A stretch of 64,000 bases of DNA from Candidatus Defluviibacillus avedoerensis (lineage in GTDB: Bacteria > Pseudomonadota > Gammaproteobacteria > Burkholderiales > Burkholderiaceae_C), in assembly GCA_016703665.1 (NCBI GenBank), contig JADJBS010000009.1, positions 1 to 64,000 on the forward strand, given 5' to 3'. The notes beneath the pieces were generated by a model. That model worked only from the letters and a program-made list of their open reading frames with translations. It made no database searches and had not been told where the DNA came from. Below are positions 7,243 through 15,028 of this stretch, piece after piece (positions within the stretch are counted from its first letter, which is position 1; each line of letters opens with the position of its first letter). The translations under genes were made by a program, and so were the position numbers.

Positions 7243-9876
7243 CTAGGGCTGCTTGCGCTGGTCTTCGTTGAGGTAGGAGAGGTGCGGGAAAGGGAAGGCA
7301 TCGAGGTCCTCCTTCAGAAAAGTGCTTCGGCTAGCGCCAACTCTGGAGCTTCGCATGTAACAAAAGTGACGAAACAAAGAGCTGTGGACGAGCACGTTCA
7401 ACAAAGACATCACCAGCCGATACTCATCATGTCCAAAAGCTGAATAGCCAAAGTAACTCTGCGAGAAGCAAACGTTGTCGTTCCAAAAACAAAATCCTGT
7501 TGGGGCATCACCATCTGATCCAAGAGCTTGTGGAATCACAATAAGAGGGCTCTTGTAAAGCGCCTCCGCACGAGCACTTTCGATTTTCCTGCTTCCATAC
7601 AACTCGCCGAAAGTCTGTGCTGGAAGCAGCTGCGACCCTGCCATTGTTGCCTTGGTCTCCATCACCGGCAGTTTCAGCAACCATTGCGGTGGCTCTTTAG
7701 TTCCATTTTTTAGACTAAAGCCATTGCCACTGATCAAATCGAACTCAGCCCAGAAACTGCCAATTGACTGGCCCTCCGCCGCCATGCATAGCTTCTCCAT
7801 GACCTGGACATCCAAAATACTGCCAATAGCAAGTGCCTTGCAAAGCCACGGACTGTCCAGAACAGATTGGGCGGTGATTTGATAGGCAGATTGGTAATCT
7901 AGCCGAAATTCACCGCGCTGGGCCAACTCATCCTCTCTGACGGGCGTTGCGAGATGAAACGCCTGCGTTTCCAGATCAGGCTTCGCATTCTTGCTCCAAA
8001 GCAAAATCCACGGCTGATCATGCCCTCCCCAAACAGGCGTTTTCTCTAAATCTGAACCGTTCAAAATGCCCGAAACCTGCATGGCTTGGAACCACGCGTT
8101 TCGAGCTCTGATGCCTGTCGTTGTTTGTTTGAGGATGAATCGCGCATCCAATGCGAAGGCTAGGACACCGCCGGGCCTAGCCCATTCCGCCGCACGCCAC
8201 AGGAAAGGCACGTCAGGCACGCCTCCCGGGTTACTGTAGGCGATAGCGACGTCGTCCAAGCCACGGGCTTTGAGAACACGGCGGGCTACCTCAGTGCCAA
8301 CCCGATCTAGCGGACTGCTGCGTTCCTTATCGTTAACCACGCTCCAAGGCGGATTCCCCACGACCACATCAAAGAAAGCGTTGAACTTTTTGCCGTCCAC
8401 AGCCTCACCTAAGCTGCCTAAAACGAAGCCAGTCTGCATGAGTTCTTCTGGGGTGCGTTGATCGAACAGAACCAGTCCTTGCAGTGCCTTGGTCGCATGA
8501 TGGGCGGAAGGTGGTGTAGTGATCTCGTTCAGTTCGATGACCGTGATGTACAGGCCCAGGGCAGCCAACCGGAGGGCCGACTCGCTCACGTCAAATCCGC
8601 GAATCTGATTGTGCAAGATACTTTCGATGACTTGCTTGCTCGGGCGGCGAACATTGTCTCCCAGGCGCTCTTTATCAGCAGCCCAACGGCGGCGAACCAA
8701 CTCCCTCAAAGCAAGCACCAAAAACACACCGGCTCCGCAAGTAGGGTCGAGAATCTTTGCTTGATGGGCTGGTGTTTCTAATCCGGCTAGCGCTTCATCC
8801 ACAAGCAACTTGGCCAAGGTACGCGGCGTGTAATGCACCGAGCGAGCCCTGGAGTCCATTTCATTTACGCGGTGACTGAAGTTCTCGTAGACCTGGCTGA
8901 GCACACCAATCGGAATGTGGCGGAAATTGAGTTGATGCCAGTCAATACCGGTCAGCAACGGCTGCTGGATACCCTCCACATTTTCCCAACCGCGAAGAAT
9001 AGCTTCCAGGTGCTGGAAAATGCAATTCTTGGATTGATCGTCGGCGTGCCTGTAAACATCGACATAAGCCTTCGTTCGCTTCGCTTCCGAAGCATCTAGC
9101 GGCAGCGGGTCAATGAGTGGCAGAAGATCTCCGTTGAATGTGACGTCCAGCCAGTTCGAAGTCTGTGCGGCTCTTTCGGGTGACGAAAAGACCCTCTGCA
9201 GGCGGTGAGCTCTCGGGTCACCTTTAGCCGCTGGGCATATCTCATTGATCAGATCATCCGTCACGATCCGTCGATCAACCAGGAAGCGGAAGAACAGCGC
9301 CCGCCCCGTCATGGAAAGAACCGCAAGGCCATCTAATTTTTTAGTGAGCACCAACTCGTTCACTGCTTTATCCAGCAGGCTACTAATTTCTTCGAAAACC
9401 GGATCAGGGGATTTAGGCTGGCCTTTCAAGTCTGGCAGCGTGCCGGTGGCGATCTGGTGAAAAAGAAATGGGGCATCCGGATCGGCGATTCGAACTGTCG
9501 ACCCAAGGCCGTTATCGTTCAGAGTCTTCCGATCCAAATTTAGTGGGTAAATAACCAACTCTCCTGGCCGCACAATCGCCAGAACCGCATGGTCGCCACG
9601 GTTTGCTAGTCGCTGCTGCAGGTCGATGCGGTCTGCGAAATCTGGTTCACCTGACTTTGCATCTATCAAATACATGACTGGCTTGCCTTGGAACTCCGCC
9701 ACGGCATCAGGCAGCCGATCCGCTTCGCGTTGCACCTGCTCAGATAGCAAGTCCAAGTATGAGATATGGTCCGGCGTCTGTTTCTGGTTGTCCCGGAGCG
9801 ACACGATGCTTGGGCAACCGAAGGAACTAACCGAATCGGCCAAAAGTTGATCGCGAGCTGAAAGTTGAGCAGACAT
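7243..9876 (-). CDS. Type IIG-like restriction-modification protein (N6-adenine methyltransferase)
   Basis: This is an intact 877-residue protein. The SAM-binding motif I is DPTCGAGVFL at residues 377-386 and the adenine-methyltransferase motif IV is NPPW at 508-511, both of the gamma class used by Eco57I/PglX-type enzymes. The N-terminal 150 residues hold a nuclease-like block with P-D at 56-57 and D-A-K at 72-74 (VMYLIDAKSG), the PD-(D/E)xK spacing seen in single-chain type IIG enzymes. The C-terminal 270 residues, containing FWNDNVCFSQSYFGYSAFG, would be the target-recognition part. It starts two bases after the stop codon of the LexA-like gene. BREX PglX was considered, but no BREX partner genes are visible. 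Confidence 0.8.
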   Translation of the reverse strand: MSAQLSARDQLLADSVSSFGCPSIVSLRDNQKQTPDHISYLDLLSEQVQREADRLPDAVAEFQGKPVMYLIDAKSGEPDFADRIDLQQRLANRGDHAVLAIVRPGELVIYPLNLDRKTLNDNGLGSTVRIADPDAPFLFHQIATGTLPDLKGQPKSPDPVFEEISSLLDKAVNELVLTKKLDGLAVLSMTGRALFFRFLVDRRIVTDDLINEICPAAKGDPRAHRLQRVFSSPERAAQTSNWLDVTFNGDLLPLIDPLPLDASEAKRTKAYVDVYRHADDQSKNCIFQHLEAILRGWENVEGIQQPLLTGIDWHQLNFRHIPIGVLSQVYENFSHRVNEMDSRARSVHYTPRTLAKLLVDEALAGLETPAHQAKILDPTCGAGVFLVLALRELVRRRWAADKERLGDNVRRPSKQVIESILHNQIRGFDVSESALRLAALGLYITVIELNEITTPPSAHHATKALQGLVLFDQRTPEELMQTGFVLGSLGEAVDGKKFNAFFDVVVGNPPWSVVNDKERSSPLDRVGTEVARRVLKARGLDDVAIAYSNPGGVPDVPFLWRAAEWARPGGVLAFALDARFILKQTTTGIRARNAWFQAMQVSGILNGSDLEKTPVWGGHDQPWILLWSKNAKPDLETQAFHLATPVREDELAQRGEFRLDYQSAYQITAQSVLDSPWLCKALAIGSILDVQVMEKLCMAAEGQSIGSFWAEFDLISGNGFSLKNGTKEPPQWLLKLPVMETKATMAGSQLLPAQTFGELYGSRKIESARAEALYKSPLIVIPQALGSDGDAPTGFCFWNDNVCFSQSYFGYSAFGHDEYRLVMSLLNVLVHSSLFRHFCYMRSSRVGASRSTFLKEDLDAFPFPHLSYLNEDQRKQP

Positions 9877-9878
9877 GG

Positions 9879-10509
9879 TCAGGAAAATTGGCGAATAGTG
9901 CCCACTAGCACACCAGCCAATCGGAAAGACTGTTTAATTTGCTCCGAGGTAACAAGTCGGTCTGAGTAGGCTGAGTTCTCCGCATGGAGGCGCAGACCGC
10001 GTCTCGTCTTGAATACTCGCTTTAGCGTTGCTTCCTCCTCCACTACAACGGCCGCGATATCACCATCGGAGAAGTCCGGTCCAGGCCGGAGGACCGCAAT
10101 GTCGCCATCGAAAATACCAGCATCGATCATGCTGTCCCCTTTCACGCGGAGAGCGAAAAGACCATCCCCTTGAAACAGAGTCCTTGGAAGTAGCAGAGCC
10201 TCCTCGTTTTCTTCCAGAGCAAAAATTGGTTGCCCCGCGGCGATTCGCCCAACCAGAGGCACCGCGACAGTCTTAACCGTACTGGCCACTGTAACGGCCC
10301 AGTCGCTCGAAGCGATCTGGGGCTTCCTGGAGTGCGGGCAAGTCGCCCTTTTTCTGGAGTGCTGCAAGGTGTTGTTGGGCAGTTGACGTGCTCGACCAGC
10401 CAAAATGCTGCGCGACCTCCCTAATCGTAGGTGGGAGGCTGCTCTGTGCTGACGCTTGCTCGACGAAAGCAAGAACCTTTTCTTGGGTGGTTGTGAGGGA
10501 TATCGTCAT
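9879..10509 (-). pseudogene. LexA-like S24-family repressor, frameshifted
   Basis: The N-terminal frame from the ATG at 10509 encodes a LexA-type winged helix (TTQEKVLAFVEQASAQSSLP, then TIREVAQHFGWSSTSTAQQH). The C-terminal frame encodes the S24 autoprotease: cleavage-site-like RIAAGQP, catalytic serine in VKGDSMIDAG and catalytic lysine in EATLKRVFK. The two parts lie in different frames, with about two indels near 10290-10350, so the gene is broken as sequenced. If intact it would be about 205 residues, a normal LexA length. It is the first gene of the methyltransferase cassette and would couple its expression to DNA damage. A palindrome 10 bases upstream of its start is a likely operator. 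Confidence 0.8.
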
Positions 10510-10519
10510 CTCAACAATA

Positions 10520-10541
10520 ATACCGTAACCGCATACGGTAT
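10520..10541. promoter_or_regulatory. Perfect palindrome upstream of the LexA-like gene (likely operator)
   Basis: ATACCGTA and its exact reverse complement TACGGTAT are separated by six bases (ACCGCA). The palindrome ends 10 bases before the start codon of the LexA-like repressor gene, the position expected for an autoregulatory operator overlapping the promoter. It does not match the E. coli LexA box (CTGT-N8-ACAG). Confidence 0.6.
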
Positions 10542-10722
10542 GCTATCCATCGGAACCAGTGGCGATATTCCAATGAAGAATTGACAACAAACTAAGACTC
10601 GACGATTTTGTAAAACAAGGTGAATGTGGTCAGATTTTCAATGTCGGTATGCAAAAAGTTGAAAACCCGCTCTTGCTTTAACTGGAAGTCCCTGTAGAGG
10701 GGATGGGCTCACTAAGCCAATT

Positions 10723-11190
10723 TCACAGTAGGTAGCCAAGCGGGCCATTGGGGTTTAGTATGGGCTTGAGCGCAATGCCCTCAAGTGTTACGAAGGTCGG
10801 ACCATCAGCACCGGCACAAATCTCTCTTCTTTGATAGACAAGTACGAGAGCCCCATGATTTAAGAAAAACTCCTGATTCTCTCGAATAGGACCTGTGTCA
10901 TCTGCGAGGCGGCTTCTTTCTTGGTCACAAAATGCTCGTGCCTTCACTAATTTGTACAGCGGTTCTTGATAGCCTGCACGGAACAGATCCTTTAGCTCAA
11001 ATTGCTCTCCATTTTGCAGGTTAAGCACGATATTTTTGTTGATAGTGGCGCTAGTTGCCGCTCCAACATAGACGCCCCCATCTTCGTAGGCGATAACTAG
11101 GGTATTTGATTCAAGTGAAACAATGTTGAAGTTCGTTACATGATCGAAGTACTCACTAGGGTGATCAGCATTTACACCAGACCAATTCAT
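10723..11190 (-). CDS. DUF3298/RsiV-like domain protein
   Basis: This is an intact 155-residue protein. LNLQNGEQFELKDLFRAGY followed by FFLNHGALVLVYQRREICAG resembles the DUF3298 pattern (GKxxxLxDLF ... FxLTxxGLxxxFxxYEIxxY). DUF3298 domains are often extracytoplasmic and joined to a membrane segment. Here the membrane segment seems to be on the upstream gene, whose stop codon overlaps this start by one base (TAATG), indicating coupled translation. No signal peptide is visible in this chain. The function is unknown and the family call is from pattern memory only. Confidence 0.45.
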   Translation of the reverse strand: MNWSGVNADHPSEYFDHVTNFNIVSLESNTLVIAYEDGGVYVGAATSATINKNIVLNLQNGEQFELKDLFRAGYQEPLYKLVKARAFCDQERSRLADDTGPIRENQEFFLNHGALVLVYQRREICAGADGPTFVTLEGIALKPILNPNGPLGYLL

Positions 11191-11636
11191 TAGAAAGTCG
11201 TTAATCTTTCTTTCAATTTTTTCTCAGGATGACCTGCAATCTGAGGGTATCTGATATGCACTTTGACCGTTACTAATGTGCCATCAATTGGATTCTTGGC
11301 AGGATAGCTTGTTATGAATTCTTTTGCCGCGACCGAAATTTGCTTGGAAATGTCACGATATGTGACTTGATTTTTAGATTCATCAACAGTCATGTGAGTC
11401 AACTCTTGCACACGATACTTGTATAAGAATGCAAGACAAAGAAGCACTAGTCCGAACACGAATCCGTAGTGAAGGACTAGCTTGATGATTTGCCCCCCAG
11501 TATTTTTTGCGACCGGAGGAATCATGCCGCTCTTCAGTAGCATGCGAGTAAGCAATAGAGCTGCAAATATAAAGAACCCGACCAGAATGAACGGATCAGA
11601 TAAATAAGGGGCAATCTTCGAGAAAGACTCAGACAT
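11190..11636 (-). CDS. Small two-helix membrane protein
   Basis: This intact 148-residue protein has two clear transmembrane helices: FILVGFFIFAALLLTRMLL (about residues 16-34) and LHYGFVFGLVLLCLAFLY (about 53-70). They are followed by a soluble domain of about 75 residues (VQELTHMTVDESKNQVTYRD). It was not recognised. Its stop codon overlaps the start of the DUF3298-like gene, so the pair probably works together, with the soluble tail and the DUF3298 domain on the same membrane face. Confidence 0.6.
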   Translation of the reverse strand: MSESFSKIAPYLSDPFILVGFFIFAALLLTRMLLKSGMIPPVAKNTGGQIIKLVLHYGFVFGLVLLCLAFLYKYRVQELTHMTVDESKNQVTYRDISKQISVAAKEFITSYPAKNPIDGTLVTVKVHIRYPQIAGHPEKKLKERLTTF

Positions 11637-12052
11637 GAGTGTTTACTTTGAAATCAAACAATTAGCGTTTATCTTCTGTGCTGCGAAAGTTCATGACGCG
11701 CTAACCCATGTGGAACTAAACCGCTGGGCGAGTCGGAAAATTGTTGCCGTTGTTGAACCATAGGGGTTTGAAATCTTTCCCACCCTCCTGGAAGAATTAT
11801 GACTCTGAGTCGCGTGAACTTGGTTCCAATCAGTGCCCCATGTTGGCATCCAGCTGCTCTTTTGAGGTATTTTCTGACCGACCGCTACCAGCGGCATAAG
11901 CCAGCGCCCAATCCATTTCCACAGCTGGCAACCACAGCCGCAGAATCCCCACATTTTGCTCACCTAGGCCTGGTTTTCTGCCAAAAGAGCCCAAGCCCTC
12001 GGAAAGGTCAAACGAGCTTGACTATTTTTGCCCATTCCCCAAAAAAGTAAAG
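11637..12052. other. Intergenic region, no gene recognised
   Basis: Short frames on both strands resemble nothing and lack ribosome binding sites. The stretch carries one copy of a 23-bp sequence (11951-11973) that recurs at 13086-13108. Confidence 0.5.
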
Positions 12053-12535
12053 TTAAGAGATCGCACCCACGCTCAAGAACATCAACAGCGGCTGCTCAGG
12101 TGACGCCACGAAACCGTAGTGCCGATAGAACGCCGCAGCATGTTCGTCAATGGCATCAACAAATAGACCAATGCCACCGGCTTCGGTATGAATGCGCTTT
12201 GCACGCTCTAAGGCATTGACCAGGAGCAATTCACCCACGCCTTTTTTCTGATGAGAAAGACTGACCGCCAGCCTGGCCAAGCGAACACCCGGAATTCGCC
12301 GGGGGAACTTGCTGCGCTTGTCCGCCGGCATCAAACTGCTGTCTATCTCAGTCAGCGTCAAGGCGTAGTAGGCGCAAATGACGGAAGGGTTGGCTTCGTC
12401 AATGACCACAAAGGTCTTGGACAGACCCTTGTCCTGATGCTGCTTTGCTATTTTGGCCAACCAGTCATTGAGCTCGGGCCGACCACAGTCAAACCCTTTG
12501 CGGTCATGGCTACCAGCTAAAGGTAGAACCCGCAT
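12053..12535 (-). CDS. tacT: GNAT acetyltransferase toxin (TacT type)
   Basis: The chosen start at 12535 (MRVLPLAGSHDRKGFDCG) gives 160 residues, the usual length for TacT-type toxins. The family pattern is clear: FDCGRPELNDWLAK, then FVVIDEANPSVICAYYALT, the acetyl-CoA loop RLARLAVSLSHQKKGVGELL and C-terminal AAFYRHYGF. TacT toxins acetylate the amino group of charged tRNA and stop translation. The start overlaps the end of the antitoxin gene by 26 bases. A longer frame from 12658 is open but lies inside the antitoxin gene. Confidence 0.85.
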   Translation of the reverse strand: MRVLPLAGSHDRKGFDCGRPELNDWLAKIAKQHQDKGLSKTFVVIDEANPSVICAYYALTLTEIDSSLMPADKRSKFPRRIPGVRLARLAVSLSHQKKGVGELLLVNALERAKRIHTEAGGIGLFVDAIDEHAAAFYRHYGFVASPEQPLLMFLSVGAIS

Positions 12536-12815
12536 CGTCTTGTTTGGCTTCGATGTAACGGGCAAGGGCTGATCTGAGCTTGGCATTAGGCTCGGGTGGA
12601 CTGTCAAGCAAATCCATAAGCCAGCGCCATTCACCCGATGACAGGCGCAGCACTTCATTGCGCTCGATCACAGCCTGTGCTTCCTTCAGAGCGGCTTGCA
12701 CCAAAAACTGGTTCACGGTCGCACCCGTCAGCTCGGCCGCGTGGCAAAGCGTCTCGTAGACCTCGTGGGGCACACGAGCTCCAATCCGATCTTGTTTGGC
12801 AACGACTGCGCCCAT
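12510..12815 (-). CDS. tacA: DUF1778 antitoxin (TacA type)
   Basis: The start at 12815 (MGAVVAKQDRIGARVPHEVY) follows AGGGGAAAACC, a good ribosome binding site, and gives 101 residues. An N-terminal ribbon-helix-helix (DRIGARVPHEVYETLCHAAE) binds DNA. VNQFLVQAALKEAQAVIERN and SGEWRWLMDLLDSPPEPN form the toxin-binding tail. It neutralises the acetyltransferase encoded immediately downstream and probably represses the operon. The longer frame from 12899 has no ribosome binding site. Confidence 0.85.
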   Translation of the reverse strand: MGAVVAKQDRIGARVPHEVYETLCHAAELTGATVNQFLVQAALKEAQAVIERNEVLRLSSGEWRWLMDLLDSPPEPNAKLRSALARYIEAKQDDAGSTFSW

Positions 12816-13122
12816 GGTTTTCCCCTGGAGATGAGGGCTCAGTTTAGCACGTGGCGCCAAAATGGCGACATGCGTATTCAGGTGCTGAAACTGAGCCAAA
12901 TCTTTCCCATAAACGGTAACCTTATGCGTAGAGCACCCAACAATTTACTCACCTGAGCCGGAATTTCGGGCTACTTTTATATGGCAATCCCTCGAGAAGT
13001 CAGGCTTTCGGTGAGCCGAAAGGCTCCCGAACCATGCTTTAGACGAATTTCCCATGCTGGTAACCTTTGCCGCACCCCCCCCCCTACATTTTGCTCACCT
13101 TGGCCTGGATATTGAGCTAATG
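12816..13122. other. Intergenic region with hairpin and poly-C run
   Basis: No gene is seen. The stretch holds an imperfect 10-bp hairpin (AGGCTTTCGG / CCGAAAGGCT, 13002-13025), a run of ten C near 13075-13084 and the second copy of the 23-bp repeat. Confidence 0.4.
13086..13108 (+). repeat. 23-bp repeat, also at 11951-11973
   Basis: ACATTTTGCTCACCT, one variable base, then GGCCTGG occurs at both positions in the same orientation, on the 3' side of the TacA/TacT operon and of the RES operon. Confidence 0.6.
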
Positions 13123-13935
13123 TTACCGCGCTCTCCATAGGGAATCCATATGTTCCGGCGACCTTAAATGCTGACCAACCCGGTTTGAGCTGGACTTCCC
13201 ATAGACGGTAACCTTACCGACCATTCCCTGCAAAGTCTTCCCATAAATGCTTACCTTAAGCCTCGCTTCGGCTTGCTGACCCTCAAAACTCAGCTCCCTT
13301 TCGGCATCAAATGCTCTGGCTTGCCCGCGCCACAGGCTGGTTTCAATATAGGCATCAAACACGGCAAAGTTTCTTCCCGTGCTTCCCCGGTGCTGCGAGG
13401 CGTAGGTTACCCCGATCACCGGTGCGAACAGCTCAGCCTGGTGCTGCATCAACTGCTCATGCACACGCAAGCTGATGGCTTGCCACTTCTGGTATTGGTC
13501 CACGGGCGCTTTGAGGTCTTCTCCGAATTCCCGGAAGATGCTGGGGTGGTCGAGATCGACAAACAGACAGGCTTCACGCAAAGTGTGCATGACGGTCTGT
13601 AAGGGCAGTGGCATTTCCCCAGTCGCTGGATCGGGCTGATCCAGCTGCAGTTCCACTTGCTCACGACGCTGGCTGTCACGCATCATTCTGAGGATACCCA
13701 TCTCAAAGGCTGCAGTTTCGGTGTATTCGGCCAGATAGAGCATGCCGAACGCTTCCTTGTGCCCTTTTGGAGGATCAACGCGGCCCTCTCGGTACGCGGG
13801 CGGTGCGGGGACCCAGTCGGCATCGGGCCGTCGGAACAGTCGGTGGAGCTGGGCGCCAGATGGCAAGCCCAACACCGGAGCCATGGCCTGCCCAATTTTC
13901 AGGGAGCCATGGAGAGAGGATTCGCTGAAAGTCAT
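13123..13935 (-). CDS. RES-domain toxin
   Basis: The ATG at 13935 overlaps the stop codon of the upstream gene by one base (TGATG). The 270-residue protein shows the RES pattern: LHRLFRRPDADW with the conserved arginine, FGMLYLAEYTETAAFEMG with the conserved glutamate, and GVTYASQHRGSTGRNFAVFD with the conserved serine. RES toxins degrade NAD+. At the C-terminus, KVSIYGKTLQGMVGKVTVYG looks like a short internal duplication. It is the third gene of a three-gene operon with an HTH/antitoxin-like protein immediately upstream. Confidence 0.75.
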   Translation of the reverse strand: MTFSESSLHGSLKIGQAMAPVLGLPSGAQLHRLFRRPDADWVPAPPAYREGRVDPPKGHKEAFGMLYLAEYTETAAFEMGILRMMRDSQRREQVELQLDQPDPATGEMPLPLQTVMHTLREACLFVDLDHPSIFREFGEDLKAPVDQYQKWQAISLRVHEQLMQHQAELFAPVIGVTYASQHRGSTGRNFAVFDAYIETSLWRGQARAFDAERELSFEGQQAEARLKVSIYGKTLQGMVGKVTVYGKSSSNRVGQHLRSPEHMDSLWRAR

Positions 13936-14627
13936 CAATAAGTCCTGGCGATGTCCTCCAAAGCCATGTCTAGGATGAAGCGCCGGCGCCGGGATTCGTC
14001 GAGAGCTTTGAGGGTTGGGGGATAGTCTCCCAACAGAACCTCAAGTGCGGAACCGCCTTCCAGATCGTTTTGCACCGTGCGCAAAAACGACCAGAGCTGG
14101 TTCAGCGAGACGCCACGGCCGCGGTAGGCGGCAATCAATTCTTTCAGCAAGGATTTGTCCAGACGCGGATGCAACTGAAACCCCGGGAACTTGCGGCCCT
14201 TGAGTCGGCCCGGCGGCATCACCGCCAGAAACTCGCCCGCTTTCTCACGGTCATAGACTGCGGGCGGGGTGCATTGCATGTGGCGGGCCATTTGCTCGGC
14301 ACTGAGCAAGGCCTGGGCGTCGGGCAAGTCTGCATCCCCCTGAGAAGGGGATGTCGACGATACGCCAGCCGTGCCATGTTGTGCAAGTTGCTCCAGGTCC
14401 ACCTGGTAGACGGGCATGTCCAGGGTGATAGCTTGGCCGTCAATGAGCAACTGGCCATGCCCACCCAAGCGCGCCACTTCCGCGAACCGCACATTGGGTC
14501 GCAGCAGTTGCGGATCGAGTCCGGCTTGTCGCAGTTCATCGAGGCTGGCCAAGAGCATGAGCTGAGCTGATCCTTGACTGAAAGATAAGGCTTTGGAGGA
14601 AGGGGAATGGGGGGTGAGGGTTGCCAT
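13935..14627 (-). CDS. Probable antitoxin of the RES toxin (HTH plus C-terminal toxin-binding domain)
   Basis: The ATG at 14627 lies two bases after the stop of the preceding gene, and the 230-residue product ends in a TGATG overlap with the toxin gene. The middle holds an HTH-like segment (LLSAEQMARHMQCTPPAVYD). The C-terminal VSLNQLWSFLRTVQNDLEGG, followed by SALEVLLGDYPPTLKAL, resembles the MbcA/ParS/Xre antitoxin toxin-binding domain. The N-terminal 90 residues are unrecognised. It differs from the compact two-domain Xre antitoxins usually paired with RES toxins. The role is inferred from position and the C-terminal pattern. Confidence 0.6.
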   Translation of the reverse strand: MATLTPHSPSSKALSFSQGSAQLMLLASLDELRQAGLDPQLLRPNVRFAEVARLGGHGQLLIDGQAITLDMPVYQVDLEQLAQHGTAGVSSTSPSQGDADLPDAQALLSAEQMARHMQCTPPAVYDREKAGEFLAVMPPGRLKGRKFPGFQLHPRLDKSLLKELIAAYRGRGVSLNQLWSFLRTVQNDLEGGSALEVLLGDYPPTLKALDESRRRRFILDMALEDIARTY

Positions 14628-14629
14628 GG

Positions 14630-15028
14630 TCAAACAGATTGAGGGCCAAGGGAAGCCTGAACTCTGGCCGCCAGTCGGTACTGGCTGCGCACCAGGCCGT
14701 TTTGGAGACTGATCAGGGCTGTCTGCAGGCGGCTTTTGCGTGAACAAATCAAAGCCGTTAAATTTGTGCCGAGTCGGTCAATTCGCTCTGCTTTCTTCGC
14801 CGCCTCAGTCGCGCGCTTTTTCAGCAGAGCGACTTCCAATGGGTTGGATGTCACTTCACTGGTGTATAGACCGTACGGAGCAATATTTGGCAGGGATCGC
14901 CTCATGATTTGGTAGTGACCTAAGCATTCCAAAAACATGGTCCGCCACTTGTCGTTGCGTTCAACGGTGTCGGTCTCGACCAAGTTCCCATCGATACCTT
15001 CTGGATGTCTGAGGTGAGCAAATTGCAT
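14630..15028 (-). CDS. Unrecognised first gene of the RES operon
   Basis: This intact 132-residue basic protein starts MQFAHLRHPEGIDGNLVETD, preceded by a GAAGGACA ribosome-binding-like sequence. It has no motif I know. FLECLGHYQIMRRSLPNIAP and a lysine/arginine-rich helix (LLKKRATEAAKKAERIDRLG) stand out. It stops two bases before the antitoxin gene, so it belongs to the same transcript. Confidence 0.55.
   Translation of the reverse strand: MQFAHLRHPEGIDGNLVETDTVERNDKWRTMFLECLGHYQIMRRSLPNIAPYGLYTSEVTSNPLEVALLKKRATEAAKKAERIDRLGTNLTALICSRKSRLQTALISLQNGLVRSQYRLAARVQASLGPQSV

Noticed and set aside
7243..9876. BREX or DISARM identity for the methyltransferase cassette
   Set aside because: The methyltransferase resembles PglX-type enzymes, but none of the required partners (PglZ, BrxC, BrxL, DrmA, DrmB) is visible in the window.
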